In this document: positions 7,309-16,414 of the stretch, one piece after another
Numbering within the stretch: position 1 is the stretch's first letter
Layout of the letters: each line of letters opens with the position of its first letter
From: SW132 sp038150125
GTDB taxonomy: Bacteria; Bacteroidota; Rhodothermia; Balneolales; Balneolaceae
Length of the DNA stretch: 64,000 nt
Assembly: GCF_038150125.1 (NCBI RefSeq)
Contig: NZ_JBBVMF010000002.1
Location: 314,373-378,372 of the forward strand
Direction of reading: 5' to 3'
Position numbers and translations under genes: made by a program
The notes under the pieces: model-generated
Database searches by the model: none
What the model saw: only the letters and a program-made list of their open reading frames with translations
Told to the model about the DNA's origin: nothing

Positions 7309-8505
7309 CTATTTATTCAAACAGTGTCTGTAGGCTTTAAGTAATTTCTTTTCTTGATACTTCCATTCAAATTCTTCCTCCATTCTCTTTCTTCCTATCG
7401 CACCCATTTTCTCTCTTAATTCTTCATCCTCAAGAAGTACCTCAATTTTATTGGCTAAATCTTCGATATCGTTTGGTTCTGCATATAATGATGCCTCGCC
7501 TGCAGATCTCTTTCCCTCTAACAAATCATACTGTACAATAGGCCGTTCAAGTGCCATATATTCCAAAATCTTATTCATTGTGGATTTATCATTTAGAGGA
7601 TTTAATGGATCAGGATTGGCACAAACATCACATGATGATAGCCTTTCAATCAATTCTTCATCAGATACTCTACCGGTAAATTCAACATTTCCCTCAATTT
7701 CAAGATTTTCAGATAATTCTTTTAAGCTTTCAAGCATCGGGCCGCCGCCTACAAAACAAAATTGAATATCCGTTCTCCCTTTTTCTTTTATCAAATAATG
7801 AGCGGCTTTTACAAGATGATCTACACCATCAAACTCACCCATTACTCCCAGATATCCTACCAGGTATTTCTTATTATTTCTGTACGAATTGTTTTCTTCA
7901 ACCTTATTGAAGAAACGAAGATCCGGACCTGATCGCACAACAATTACATCATCCGGATTTTTCTTCCCACGGATTTCTGCAATCTCTTTGTATGATTCAT
8001 TTGTACTGATTACAGTATCAGCAAGTTTGAAAGTCAGTTTTTCTGCAACTTTTAATGCTGAATGGAAAAATCCTTTTTTATTGAATTTTGATTCATACAG
8101 CTCAGGATTTAAATCATGCTGATCAAAAATAAATTTTGTCCCGTGAAATAGTTTGAACCAGGAAGCAACAATGAAGATTAAATCTGGTGGATTACAGGCG
8201 TGAATGACATCAAATCCGTGATTCTTCCTAATCAATCTGGCTAACCGGAATTCGTGCCATAGAGCATGTGAATATTCTCTTAAATATCCTTTGGCGCTGC
8301 TAACTTCGGGTGGAAGGTTATGTCTGTATATATGAATACCATTTAATTCTTCATAATCATCTTCATAACCTTTTCCTTTCGGGCAAATGATGGCTACTTC
8401 ATATCCATTTTTTTTGAGTGTATTGGATTCCATCCATACTCTTCTGTCAAATGGTAATGGTAAATTTTCTACAATAATCAGAACTTTACCAGGCGATTCC
8501 TTCAT
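7309..8505 (-). CDS. Glycosyltransferase family 4 (GT-B)
   Basis: This 398-residue retaining GT-B glycosyltransferase is the last gene of the leftward capsule operon. The N-terminal acceptor domain starts VLIIVENLPLPFDRRVWMES, and HACNPPDLIFIVASWF and FIFDQHDLNPELY are typical of WbuB-like GT4 enzymes. The C-terminal donor domain has GVMGEFDGVDHL near residue 225 and a Glu-rich donor site around CANPDPLNPLNDKSTMNKILEY near 310, close to the GT4 ExxxxxE region. Length is normal. It overlaps the upstream dehydrogenase gene by 20 nt. It should transfer one sugar of the repeat unit at the cytoplasmic membrane face; donor and acceptor cannot be read from sequence. Confidence 0.86.
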   Translation of the reverse strand: MKESPGKVLIIVENLPLPFDRRVWMESNTLKKNGYEVAIICPKGKGYEDDYEELNGIHIYRHNLPPEVSSAKGYLREYSHALWHEFRLARLIRKNHGFDVIHACNPPDLIFIVASWFKLFHGTKFIFDQHDLNPELYESKFNKKGFFHSALKVAEKLTFKLADTVISTNESYKEIAEIRGKKNPDDVIVVRSGPDLRFFNKVEENNSYRNNKKYLVGYLGVMGEFDGVDHLVKAAHYLIKEKGRTDIQFCFVGGGPMLESLKELSENLEIEGNVEFTGRVSDEELIERLSSCDVCANPDPLNPLNDKSTMNKILEYMALERPIVQYDLLEGKRSAGEASLYAEPNDIEDLANKIEVLLEDEELREKMGAIGRKRMEEEFEWKYQEKKLLKAYRHCLNK

Positions 8506-9784
8506 AATTCTTAACAGACTTTAAATTTTTAACAATTCCGGTTAGGTCCAATACAGGAATAGATTGATTGGCTTTCTCCAGTACTTTCCTAAACTCTCCG
8601 GCTCCATGTGAAACAATTAAAACATCCACATCTTCAATAATTTTATTTTCGTCAACAAGTAGTTTAGACAGATGTGGAATTTTTGAGTCTATAAACTCTT
8701 TATTACTACCAATTAATCTGCTTTCATTAATTGCCGGATCATAAATTTTCAATTCAAATCCTTTTCCGATTAATTGTTCGGCCAGTTCAACAGATGGACT
8801 TTCTCGCAGGTCATCTGTTCCGGGTTTAAAAGCGAGGCCAAGCAATGCAATTTTTTTGTAATCGTTTTGTCTTATTAAATCAAGAGCTAACTGTATCTGT
8901 GCTGTATTACTCTTTGATAGTGAATCAAGTAACGGAACTCCGACATTGTTGATTTTTCCATAGTACTCTAAAGCCCTTACATCTTTGGGCAAACAAGAGC
9001 CACCATAAGCAAAACCAGGGCGCATATAGGCTGTGGAAATATTTAATTTCCGATCTTCTACGAGGATTTCCATCACCTTTCTGCCATCAACACCAGCATG
9101 TTTTGCGACACGTCCAATTTCATTTGCAAAAGCAATTTTAGTAGCGTGCCACGCATTAGCAGCGTATTTAATCATTTCAGCAACGCCCGGTTCAACTACA
9201 ACAAATGGTGCATCTACTGATGCATACATATCTTTCAGAGTCAATTCCACCAAATCAGATTTTGTGCCAATAATAGTAAAAGCAGGCTCATCAAAATCTT
9301 TGACAGCTGAACCTTCCCGGAGAAATTCAGGATTAAATCCTATTTCTATATTTACATCACCAGAATGTTTCTTCAATATTTCAGCACATTCTTCCGTTGT
9401 GCCAGGAAGTACAGTACTTCGAATAACTACGATGTGATCTTCCCCTTTTTCAGCTGCAGCTTTTCCAATGATTTCACATACCCTGTAAACATATTGTAAA
9501 TCAAGAGCGCCATCAGATCTGCTGGGAGTACCAACACTTATTATTGATATTTCAGAATTATTAACAGCTTGTTCAGCATCAGTTGTTGCCGTTATTCGCC
9601 CTTTTTCCACACCAGCTTCAAGCAATTCAGTCAAACCTGCTTCTACTATGGGTGATTCACCTCTTGCAATAGCTTTAACTTTATTTTCATTGATATCTAC
9701 ACCTATCACATTAATTCCATCTCTCGAAAGGCAAGCCGTTGTAACTGCACCTACATATCCTAATCCAAAAATACTAACGTTCAT
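8486..9784 (-). CDS. GDP-mannose 6-dehydrogenase (AlgD-like)
   Basis: This 432-residue NAD-dependent nucleotide-sugar dehydrogenase oxidises C6 of the hexose to a uronic acid in two steps. The Rossmann GLGYVGAV motif is at residues 7-14, the catalytic Cys264 is in GGSCLPKD, and Lys206 and Asn210 lie in the IKYAANAWHA helix. The pattern (GESPIVEAGL, VGTPSRSDGALDL, KLNISTAYMRPGFAYGGSCLPKD) fits AlgD-type GDP-mannose dehydrogenases better than UDP-glucose dehydrogenases, so the likely product is GDP-mannuronate. It overlaps the GT4 gene by 20 nt and lies 2 nt from the heparinase-like gene. It supplies a uronate for the polymer; substrate choice is inferred from family resemblance. Confidence 0.85.
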   Translation of the reverse strand: MNVSIFGLGYVGAVTTACLSRDGINVIGVDINENKVKAIARGESPIVEAGLTELLEAGVEKGRITATTDAEQAVNNSEISIISVGTPSRSDGALDLQYVYRVCEIIGKAAAEKGEDHIVVIRSTVLPGTTEECAEILKKHSGDVNIEIGFNPEFLREGSAVKDFDEPAFTIIGTKSDLVELTLKDMYASVDAPFVVVEPGVAEMIKYAANAWHATKIAFANEIGRVAKHAGVDGRKVMEILVEDRKLNISTAYMRPGFAYGGSCLPKDVRALEYYGKINNVGVPLLDSLSKSNTAQIQLALDLIRQNDYKKIALLGLAFKPGTDDLRESPSVELAEQLIGKGFELKIYDPAINESRLIGSNKEFIDSKIPHLSKLLVDENKIIEDVDVLIVSHGAGEFRKVLEKANQSIPVLDLTGIVKNLKSVKNYEGIAW

Positions 9785-9785
9785 A

Positions 9786-11732
9786 TTAAGTCTTAATCGT
9801 TTTTATGATTGTTTTAATTTTAACAGGCAATTCAATGTTTTGCTTGGTCACAATAATAGTTGGTGACTCTACTTTCTTGTTAAATGACGGAGAATACCAG
9901 CCTGCATTTTGCTCCCCAACCGCCACTCGAGACATCCAATCATGTGGGAGCTCAATTTGCAATTTCTTTTCTTTATTTTGAATCAGGTACCCATTTGGTA
10001 TTTCTTTTAATTCACAATCAGGGTGTAAATGAAATCTCTGTTCTGCAGAAGACACTTGGTTTCCTGTTAGTTTATCTGTGATACTTAAACCTGATTCATT
10101 TAATTCAAACTTACGGTGATGAATAACATCTAATCTTTTTTTATATCCATCATGACGGGCCTCTAATATATTGTTTTTTGAATCCCATTTCTCAACAAAT
10201 GTCTCAGCCTTATCTGTCCATAAAAATGCCCCAGCTTGTTCTGACTGATCTAATCCCTCAACAGTTATTGTATTATGTGCAGAGGTTCCGCGAAAATATT
10301 TTCGCCATTTAAAGTCGGTATGATAAACATATGTACCCGGATCAATAAAAAAAGGAATCCCTCCATAGGACATTGTGAAAGATAAAGCATCTGCATGGCC
10401 GTGGGCAGCAATAGATAGAAAACCAAGTGGACCGGCATCTGCCACTACAAATAACTCATCGTCTGTATTTCTTTGCTCACTCATTACAAAAATTCCCGCA
10501 TCCTCAAAACCAATCGAACTCTTAAGAACAGGTAAACTATGATTGGTAGGGAGGCTGTCTTCTTGGTTAGATAAAAGCACAGGAAGTTTAGGCCTTTGAT
10601 GGGTTGATGTTCTTGTGCCTAACAAAAAATCTCCCAACTGCAATAACCAATCGTCTCTACGTTCTTCAAGTGATTGTAATTGAATAGCCATCCCTTCATC
10701 CCCGTCACCATAATTGGGCAAATTACCTCCCATATCAGTCATTTGTGGGATTGCATTTACCATTTTTCTCAACAAGTCTTCAGTTTTAGTTGAAAACGAG
10801 TCGCCAGCTTGGTTTGCCTCAAAAAGTGACAATAAATAGAACTCCAATACAAAAATATGATAAGAAAACGCTAATTCTTTATTAACTCCGCTATCGAAAG
10901 TTTGTTTAACAATTTCTTTCTCAAGGCTATTTTTGGCAAGATTTTGCCAATGCTTAGATTTATCAAACCAAGGCCAAACGGTTGAAGAAATATAGAGACC
11001 GGCCATCTCCCCAATAAGATGATTGTTCGCAGAAGAACCCCGCGAATAAGTATTTTCAATAAAAAGCTGATGCTGATAAACTGAATCCCAAATTTTTGAA
11101 TCCTTATGAAATAATTTATCATAACTTTTTGATGAACGCAGTAATCGTTCACACCAAACCCAAGAGATTAATCTTATTCCTTGTTCAAGAGGATGTGTCC
11201 AGTTAACACCAACTAAATATGGATTTTGGTCTATCCAACTTTGAATCTGTGCTATTACTTCTTTAGCATATTTTTCTTCCCCTGTTAAGTGGTAACCAAC
11301 AGCCAGAACTGTTAAATGATGGTGCCGACTCTTTTCCCAAGTCAACTTAACATTTCCAACGAGGTTCTCATCGCGATGATTAATGGAGTACCCAAACTTT
11401 AGAGGAGCCTTAATTCCGGTAACCGGATCCATGTGCCAGTCTATTTCTTCTTCTGAAATATTCTGCAAACCGAAAAAAAGCCATTTGTGATTTAAATAAT
11501 GCTCGGCTTCCTCGATTAATAACTGAGCTTCCTTATCAGAGGAATCAAGATTTAGTTTTGGCCACTTTTTTTTTTGATTTGGTTCAACAGACCAATTAGC
11601 AGTTTGCCATACACTTCTTTTATTTAGAGTATTCTTCCAAGTCCATTTTTTCAATTGAAATCTGATTCGAAAAAATATTTCGTCCAAACTCATTGCGCAA
11701 ATGCGCTTCCAATACCAAAGAATTTTATTCAT
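9786..11732 (-). CDS. Heparinase II/III-like uronate-polysaccharide lyase
   Basis: This 648-residue protein resembles heparinase II/III and alginate-lyase-like enzymes. The N-terminal alpha/alpha-toroid (about residues 80-330) includes NWTHPLEQGIRLISWVW and SSANNHLIGEMAGLYI, the usual Asn-His active-site region. The C-terminal beta-sandwich (about 370-620) has AAHGHADALSFTMSYGG and the DPGTYVYH segment. No signal peptide is evident, which is common for members inside polysaccharide operons. Placed 2 nt upstream of an AlgD-like gene, it probably acts on uronate-containing chains, perhaps editing or degrading misassembled polymer. The substrate is inferred only from context. Length is normal. 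Confidence 0.82.
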   Translation of the reverse strand: MNKILWYWKRICAMSLDEIFFRIRFQLKKWTWKNTLNKRSVWQTANWSVEPNQKKKWPKLNLDSSDKEAQLLIEEAEHYLNHKWLFFGLQNISEEEIDWHMDPVTGIKAPLKFGYSINHRDENLVGNVKLTWEKSRHHHLTVLAVGYHLTGEEKYAKEVIAQIQSWIDQNPYLVGVNWTHPLEQGIRLISWVWCERLLRSSKSYDKLFHKDSKIWDSVYQHQLFIENTYSRGSSANNHLIGEMAGLYISSTVWPWFDKSKHWQNLAKNSLEKEIVKQTFDSGVNKELAFSYHIFVLEFYLLSLFEANQAGDSFSTKTEDLLRKMVNAIPQMTDMGGNLPNYGDGDEGMAIQLQSLEERRDDWLLQLGDFLLGTRTSTHQRPKLPVLLSNQEDSLPTNHSLPVLKSSIGFEDAGIFVMSEQRNTDDELFVVADAGPLGFLSIAAHGHADALSFTMSYGGIPFFIDPGTYVYHTDFKWRKYFRGTSAHNTITVEGLDQSEQAGAFLWTDKAETFVEKWDSKNNILEARHDGYKKRLDVIHHRKFELNESGLSITDKLTGNQVSSAEQRFHLHPDCELKEIPNGYLIQNKEKKLQIELPHDWMSRVAVGEQNAGWYSPSFNKKVESPTIIVTKQNIELPVKIKTIIKTIKT

Positions 11733-11801
11733 CTAATTTTAAGAATTATATAATCAATCATGGAATACTTTTGCAACCTAACTTAATCAAATATGTAAGA
11801 A

Positions 11802-13145
11802 CTAACTTTGCTTCAATTTAGAATTCCTTAAAACATATGGTGCTTTGCCACTTTCAGATTTTAGCAATGCATCAACTTTTTGTACTTCAATTTTAAATGA
11901 ATTTGGTATTTTTGTTCGAGCATTTTTTAGTAATTTAGATTCATCCTCTGAATTATAACCACCTTGAGGAATTACATTAATTACAACGTGATCATAAGAC
12001 TTTTGATAAATTTGAGCCTGTGAAATGTGTTCCACTCCTCTGGGTATCAACGTCATTCCAACTAATCTTTCTCCCTCGCTAGTAATTAAATAATCTATAG
12101 TCCTTCCAACAATACCTTGAAAAGGCTCTAGCCCTAATCGTATATCTTCCAATTTTTCTCTCGTAGTATCTCGAGGCACCTTCATTAAATCCCCAGTTTT
12201 AAAACGAATGAATGGCATCGCATCATTAATAAACGAAGTACCTACTATTTCGTAATAATCGTATTGTTCATCAGAGGAATTAAAAAGGAACTCTACATAT
12301 GCATAAGTAGGGAGAAAGAAATAATTCTCCCCATCAAAAGAATAGGCAAAAACCATCCTCTCTGCCAACCCGTAATAATCAATTACGACACTATTGGGAC
12401 ATACCTTTTTAAAAAATCTTCTAGTACTATTATCTAATACTTCAGAAGAAGTTATAACTGCTTTCACTTTAGGCAAGTTACCTACGTCAAAAATATTTCT
12501 TAAAAGCTCTTCAAGTGCGCTAGGGTAACCAATTAATAAATTAATATCTGATTCCTTAATGAAAGAATAATAATGATCAATTGTTTCTGGTGATAAATGA
12601 GTGGAAGAAAAAGCTACTTTAGATGAGGAAATTTGCTTCCAAAATGGGGGATCAGTATCGTCAGGAGATTTGATATCATCTCCTCGAAATATTCCAACAT
12701 TCGATCTTTTAAAATCACCACCAGCTTTATTTACTATATAATCAATAGTTGCTTGTTCATAAGAAATTGAAGAGAGGCTTCGATATAATTTAATGGGTAT
12801 GCCCGTTGAACCACTTGTACTTGCACTAATGGTAAATAATTTATTTCTCGTTAAGAGTTTTTCTGCATTATCCCTTACTGTTGATTTCTCTAAGATTGGC
12901 CAATCTTCAATATTTAAACTATTTAAATTATTCTTCTTAGCATATCTACTATTACTTGCTATTTGCAATACTCTCTTTAGATTATGCCCTACTACTCTAC
13001 GTTTTTTATCTTTATTATAGGTATCTATTTTTTTAAGATCATTATAAAAACGATTGTAAAAAAGCGGAGGTCTTCTTAATAGATTGTCAACAATGGAATT
13101 GTACTTTAAATTCTTTATAAATTCAGATATTCTTTTATAAATCAT
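11802..13145 (-). CDS. CapK/PaaK-like adenylate-forming enzyme
   Basis: This 447-residue protein of the phenylacetate-CoA ligase-like superfamily (CapK group) is common in capsule loci. The ATP-binding P-loop-like motif is TISASTSGSTGIPIKLYRS near residues 105-123. Later motifs include ITSSEVLDNSTRRFFKKVC, IDYYGLAERM and FIRFKTGDLMKV, which match the adenylation core. The N-terminal region is helical and Lys/Asn-rich. Its role in capsule operons is not well defined; activation of an acyl group for polymer decoration is one option. It sits between a heparinase-like gene and a GT4 gene, with short gaps on both sides. Base composition here is visibly AT-rich compared with the arabinose region. 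Confidence 0.8.
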   Translation of the reverse strand: MIYKRISEFIKNLKYNSIVDNLLRRPPLFYNRFYNDLKKIDTYNKDKKRRVVGHNLKRVLQIASNSRYAKKNNLNSLNIEDWPILEKSTVRDNAEKLLTRNKLFTISASTSGSTGIPIKLYRSLSSISYEQATIDYIVNKAGGDFKRSNVGIFRGDDIKSPDDTDPPFWKQISSSKVAFSSTHLSPETIDHYYSFIKESDINLLIGYPSALEELLRNIFDVGNLPKVKAVITSSEVLDNSTRRFFKKVCPNSVVIDYYGLAERMVFAYSFDGENYFFLPTYAYVEFLFNSSDEQYDYYEIVGTSFINDAMPFIRFKTGDLMKVPRDTTREKLEDIRLGLEPFQGIVGRTIDYLITSEGERLVGMTLIPRGVEHISQAQIYQKSYDHVVINVIPQGGYNSEDESKLLKNARTKIPNSFKIEVQKVDALLKSESGKAPYVLRNSKLKQS

Positions 13146-13153
13146 GCTTATTA

Positions 13154-14290
13154 TTAAGCTAAAATAGTATTAATTCCTTGGATAAAACTATTTGCCATAT
13201 TCTCGATTGTTAAGTGTCGGATACTATTCCAAATCTTGTTTGTCTTTAACTGTATATAATTCTTAGAAAATATTTCATCAATTTTTGCAGCATATTCTTT
13301 ATAATTTGAATTAATTGGTAATATGAATGCATTCTGCTCATTTAAATATGCATATTCGGGCATATGTCTCTTTGAGTCTATTGTAACTACTGGTAAACTA
13401 TAGCACATCGCTTGCAAGGGCCCCAGCCCAACTAATCCAGGAAACATAAACATATCGCTAGCAATATAATATGGTGCTAACAGGTCGGGATCTGTAATCG
13501 CATTATATAAAGAACAATTTTCATCCGGTATTTCTGAAAATTCTGATTTATCACCATTACCTATTACTAATAAATGGTAATCATTTGATTTTTTTAAAAG
13601 TTCTATAAAAGCTTCCTTAATAACAGGTATTTTTTTATTCTTATTTATCCTGCCAACAAATAGTAATACACGTTTGCCATCTAATCCCTTTTTTTTTCGA
13701 ATTTTCTCCCGCTGAGGTAAATAATTTTCATAATATTTCCTCTGTTTATTAATATCGATGGTATTATTAAGAGTAAATATTTTTTCTTTACTAATTCCTT
13801 TATCTACCAAGTATTGTTCAACAGACTCAGTGTAGGCAAAGTATAAATCACTTAACTTCACCTGTTTTAATTTGAGTTTTTCAGTAAACCACTTGATCCC
13901 TGTAGGGTTTATTACGCTGGAATGTTTCCCGTGCCCCCAAAGGGCATATCGTTTCCCCATTAATTTTACCATAAAAGATAACGGGTATGACACATTGTTA
14001 AATGCATGTTCTACAACAACAGCATCATATTTATGTAGATATTTAAGATAATCTTGATAAGTGACCTCATAGCCTAAAATACTACCTGTATAGGTTTTCG
14101 TTTCTATAACTGGAAAACGAAAAGAATCAAGATCAATTTCTTCGGAAAAAAACCTATTCTCTTCTAATTCGGTAGTATCATACACTACCTCAAATTCCCA
14201 GCTATCTGGTTTTAACTCATTTAATTTATTATAAAAGTCAATGCGGTAATGAGGGATAGTGGATTGGTGAGCAATTAAAACTTTTTTCAT
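13154..14290 (-). CDS. Glycosyltransferase family 4
   Basis: This 378-residue GT-B enzyme has an N-terminal LIAHQSTIPHYRIDFYNKL start typical of GT4 enzymes that take a lipid-linked acceptor. The donor domain carries VLLFVGRINKNKKIPVIKEA near residues 210-230 and a MFPGLVGLGPLQAMCYSLPV segment near 300 that replaces the usual E-x7-E loop, with one Glu less than canonical. It ends 9 nt from the CapK-like gene, and the sulfotransferase gene is 2 nt upstream, so tight co-transcription is likely. It should add one sugar of the repeat unit; specificity is unknown. Confidence 0.83.
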   Translation of the reverse strand: MKKVLIAHQSTIPHYRIDFYNKLNELKPDSWEFEVVYDTTELEENRFFSEEIDLDSFRFPVIETKTYTGSILGYEVTYQDYLKYLHKYDAVVVEHAFNNVSYPLSFMVKLMGKRYALWGHGKHSSVINPTGIKWFTEKLKLKQVKLSDLYFAYTESVEQYLVDKGISKEKIFTLNNTIDINKQRKYYENYLPQREKIRKKKGLDGKRVLLFVGRINKNKKIPVIKEAFIELLKKSNDYHLLVIGNGDKSEFSEIPDENCSLYNAITDPDLLAPYYIASDMFMFPGLVGLGPLQAMCYSLPVVTIDSKRHMPEYAYLNEQNAFILPINSNYKEYAAKIDEIFSKNYIQLKTNKIWNSIRHLTIENMANSFIQGINTILA

Positions 14291-14291
14291 T

Positions 14292-15257
14292 TCAGGAAGT
14301 CTTCAGCTTTATCTGTTTGACTACTTCCGAAATACGATCTTTAAAAGAATTATTTTCTTTAGCTCTGTTACCTACAAGCAGCATAGCTAATACATCATAC
14401 ATAATGCCATATTTTTTGTAAAAATGACTCAACGGTTTTACTTCTTTAGCATGGGCAGTATCATAATTTAACTTTTCCATTCCATCAAAAGCTATTTCCT
14501 CTATTCTTCGGATAAATTTTGGTTTAGCAGTTGTTTTCCATTTTTGTTTATTGCCTTTCTTTATCGGGTTGCCATAATTGATCTTACCATCTACAATAGT
14601 GTCGGTATGTTTGTGGTAAGTTAGCATCCTTTCGTCCCATTCTATTTCAATAAACTGGCAAATACCCTTAGTGACACGTTCCGTTTCTGATAATAAATCC
14701 TCAAATTTTAACAATAGGATTCTATCATTCACTTGGGCTAGGTCATGTACATGACTCATCCGACTAGCCCATTTATCGGCAACTAAATATGGATTTTTAC
14801 CCCATTTCTTCTTCCAGGAAAGTACGACATCCCTTACGTCTCGAGTTACAACTATTAGTTTACTATCAGGAAATAATTTAAATAGTATTTCGGCATTTTC
14901 GGAATTTTGAGGTGTTTTATTACCCCATACATCTCTCTCTATCTTAGAAAACAATTCGTAGAAAAACTGATATTTGGAAATACTACGACCATTCAAATTG
15001 TAAATACTCTTTTGCATACTTTCCTTATTCGTAAGGTTATCCCAGATATCATGATCAGAGAGCCACTCTAAAAGTTTATTTGTTTCCTCTTGGGTATAGC
15101 TATCGTTTACAGCAAACGGCAAATGAGTTGGGAGTTTATATAGGAAGGGCATTTCCCCATTGATATGAACAGCCGGGTGAGCATTTAGAACATTTTTAAG
15201 AAGATCAGTTCCACCGCTTGGGAAACCGCCTATAAATATTAATTTTTTTTCAACCAC
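14292..15257 (-). CDS. PAPS-dependent sulfotransferase
   Basis: This 321-residue sulfotransferase-fold protein transfers sulfate from PAPS to an acceptor. The 5'-phosphosulfate loop is FIGGFPSGGTDLL near residues 8-20 and the 3'-phosphate binding strand-helix is VVTRDVRDVVLSW near 136-148, with Arg139 and Ser147. A general base is not certain. It overlaps the polymerase gene by 19 nt and is 2 nt from a GT4 gene, so it is built into the polysaccharide operon. The simplest reading is sulfation of the repeat unit or its precursor in the cytoplasm, giving an anionic polymer. No PAPS synthesis gene is in the window. Confidence 0.85.
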   Translation of the reverse strand: MVEKKLIFIGGFPSGGTDLLKNVLNAHPAVHINGEMPFLYKLPTHLPFAVNDSYTQEETNKLLEWLSDHDIWDNLTNKESMQKSIYNLNGRSISKYQFFYELFSKIERDVWGNKTPQNSENAEILFKLFPDSKLIVVTRDVRDVVLSWKKKWGKNPYLVADKWASRMSHVHDLAQVNDRILLLKFEDLLSETERVTKGICQFIEIEWDERMLTYHKHTDTIVDGKINYGNPIKKGNKQKWKTTAKPKFIRRIEEIAFDGMEKLNYDTAHAKEVKPLSHFYKKYGIMYDVLAMLLVGNRAKENNSFKDRISEVVKQIKLKTS

Positions 15258-16414
15258 AACCTTTTTGGTAATTTTTTTTGACTATTAACTATAATATATA
15301 CCATCAAATAAAATACAAACATTAAACTAGCATCATTATAAATATCGGACGTTATAGCTAGTAATAAAAAAATAAGTACTATAAGATAACTAGATGATGT
15401 TTGTTTAAGTTTACTAAAGATAATTACAAGAATCCCAGTAATAGAAGTCAATAATCCTAAGATACCCAGTTCTGCATAAGCCTTAAGGTATTCACCATTT
15501 AGTCCTAGTTCCATTTCTCCCACTAAAGGATTTGTATAGACACCAGGACCATCACCTATAACTTTTAGCGGTTCACTCAAAAAATACAATATTGCAGCTC
15601 CCCGTGAGTAACCACCAGTCTTGAATGTTTCCATATTAATTCCCGACTGAAATGTTATTTGATTATAGATTACTATTAATTGTTCCTGTAATTGAGTTGC
15701 ATACCCTGCCATTGAGAATATTAGAAAAAAAATTAGTATTGATGTTAATCCATATATCTTCTGCTTAAACGTTGAATGAATAATTAAGAAAAAACCCAAT
15801 ACAACGAAAAGTGCCAATTGTGAAACTCTTGAATCAGCAAGTATTATTGATAAGCTAGAAGCAATGAGTACAATAATATTCCATTTATCAAATTTCTTTT
15901 CTGCAAATAGGATTAAAATTATTACAAGCAACAAAAATGTACTCATCACAGGATCGCTTTTTACAAAAAATGTACCGAACCTAAAGTCTAAAAAATCTAT
16001 ATCTATTGAACTAAAACCACTAAGAGTAGGGTAAAATAAAAACTGAAATAATACGACAGGTAGCTGAAATAAAGCTATCCATTTAATTACACTATTTAGA
16101 TCTCCATCACTATTTTTAAAATAGCCATCAATTACCAAATACATCGTATACGAAATAATAGGTATTCGTAATCCAACAATTAGTGAATTTAAGCCACCCC
16201 CATTATAAATAGATGACACAATAATTAATGCAGAATAGAATAAATGAAACTTGGTTATTTTATTAATTGGCAAACTAAAAAGTGGAAGTAGTGCAAGTAC
16301 AATTATTGAACTATAGAATGGTCGATAAGGAAGAATACCCGTAAATGCGATGAAACCACCAACTAATAAATGTAACGTAAATACTGTATAAAATAGGCTT
16401 GTTTTTATACTCAC
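15239..16414 (-). CDS. Wzy-like O-antigen/capsule polymerase
   Basis: This 391-residue integral membrane protein has about ten hydrophobic segments and a large periplasmic loop around residues 250-305 (QITFQSGINMETFKTGGYSR). That layout and the short GPGVYTNPLVGE motif after it match the O-antigen ligase/polymerase superfamily (Wzy/WaaL). In a locus with a Wzx flippase and a Wzz-like regulator, Wzy polymerase is the natural role: it joins lipid-linked repeat units in the periplasm. It overlaps its neighbours (19 nt with the sulfotransferase and 4 nt with the GT2 gene). Wzy proteins have little sequence identity, so the call rests on topology and context. Confidence 0.78.
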   Translation of the reverse strand: MSIKTSLFYTVFTLHLLVGGFIAFTGILPYRPFYSSIIVLALLPLFSLPINKITKFHLFYSALIIVSSIYNGGGLNSLIVGLRIPIISYTMYLVIDGYFKNSDGDLNSVIKWIALFQLPVVLFQFLFYPTLSGFSSIDIDFLDFRFGTFFVKSDPVMSTFLLLVIILILFAEKKFDKWNIIVLIASSLSIILADSRVSQLALFVVLGFFLIIHSTFKQKIYGLTSILIFFLIFSMAGYATQLQEQLIVIYNQITFQSGINMETFKTGGYSRGAAILYFLSEPLKVIGDGPGVYTNPLVGEMELGLNGEYLKAYAELGILGLLTSITGILVIIFSKLKQTSSSYLIVLIFLLLAITSDIYNDASLMFVFYLMVYIIVNSQKKLPKRLWLKKN

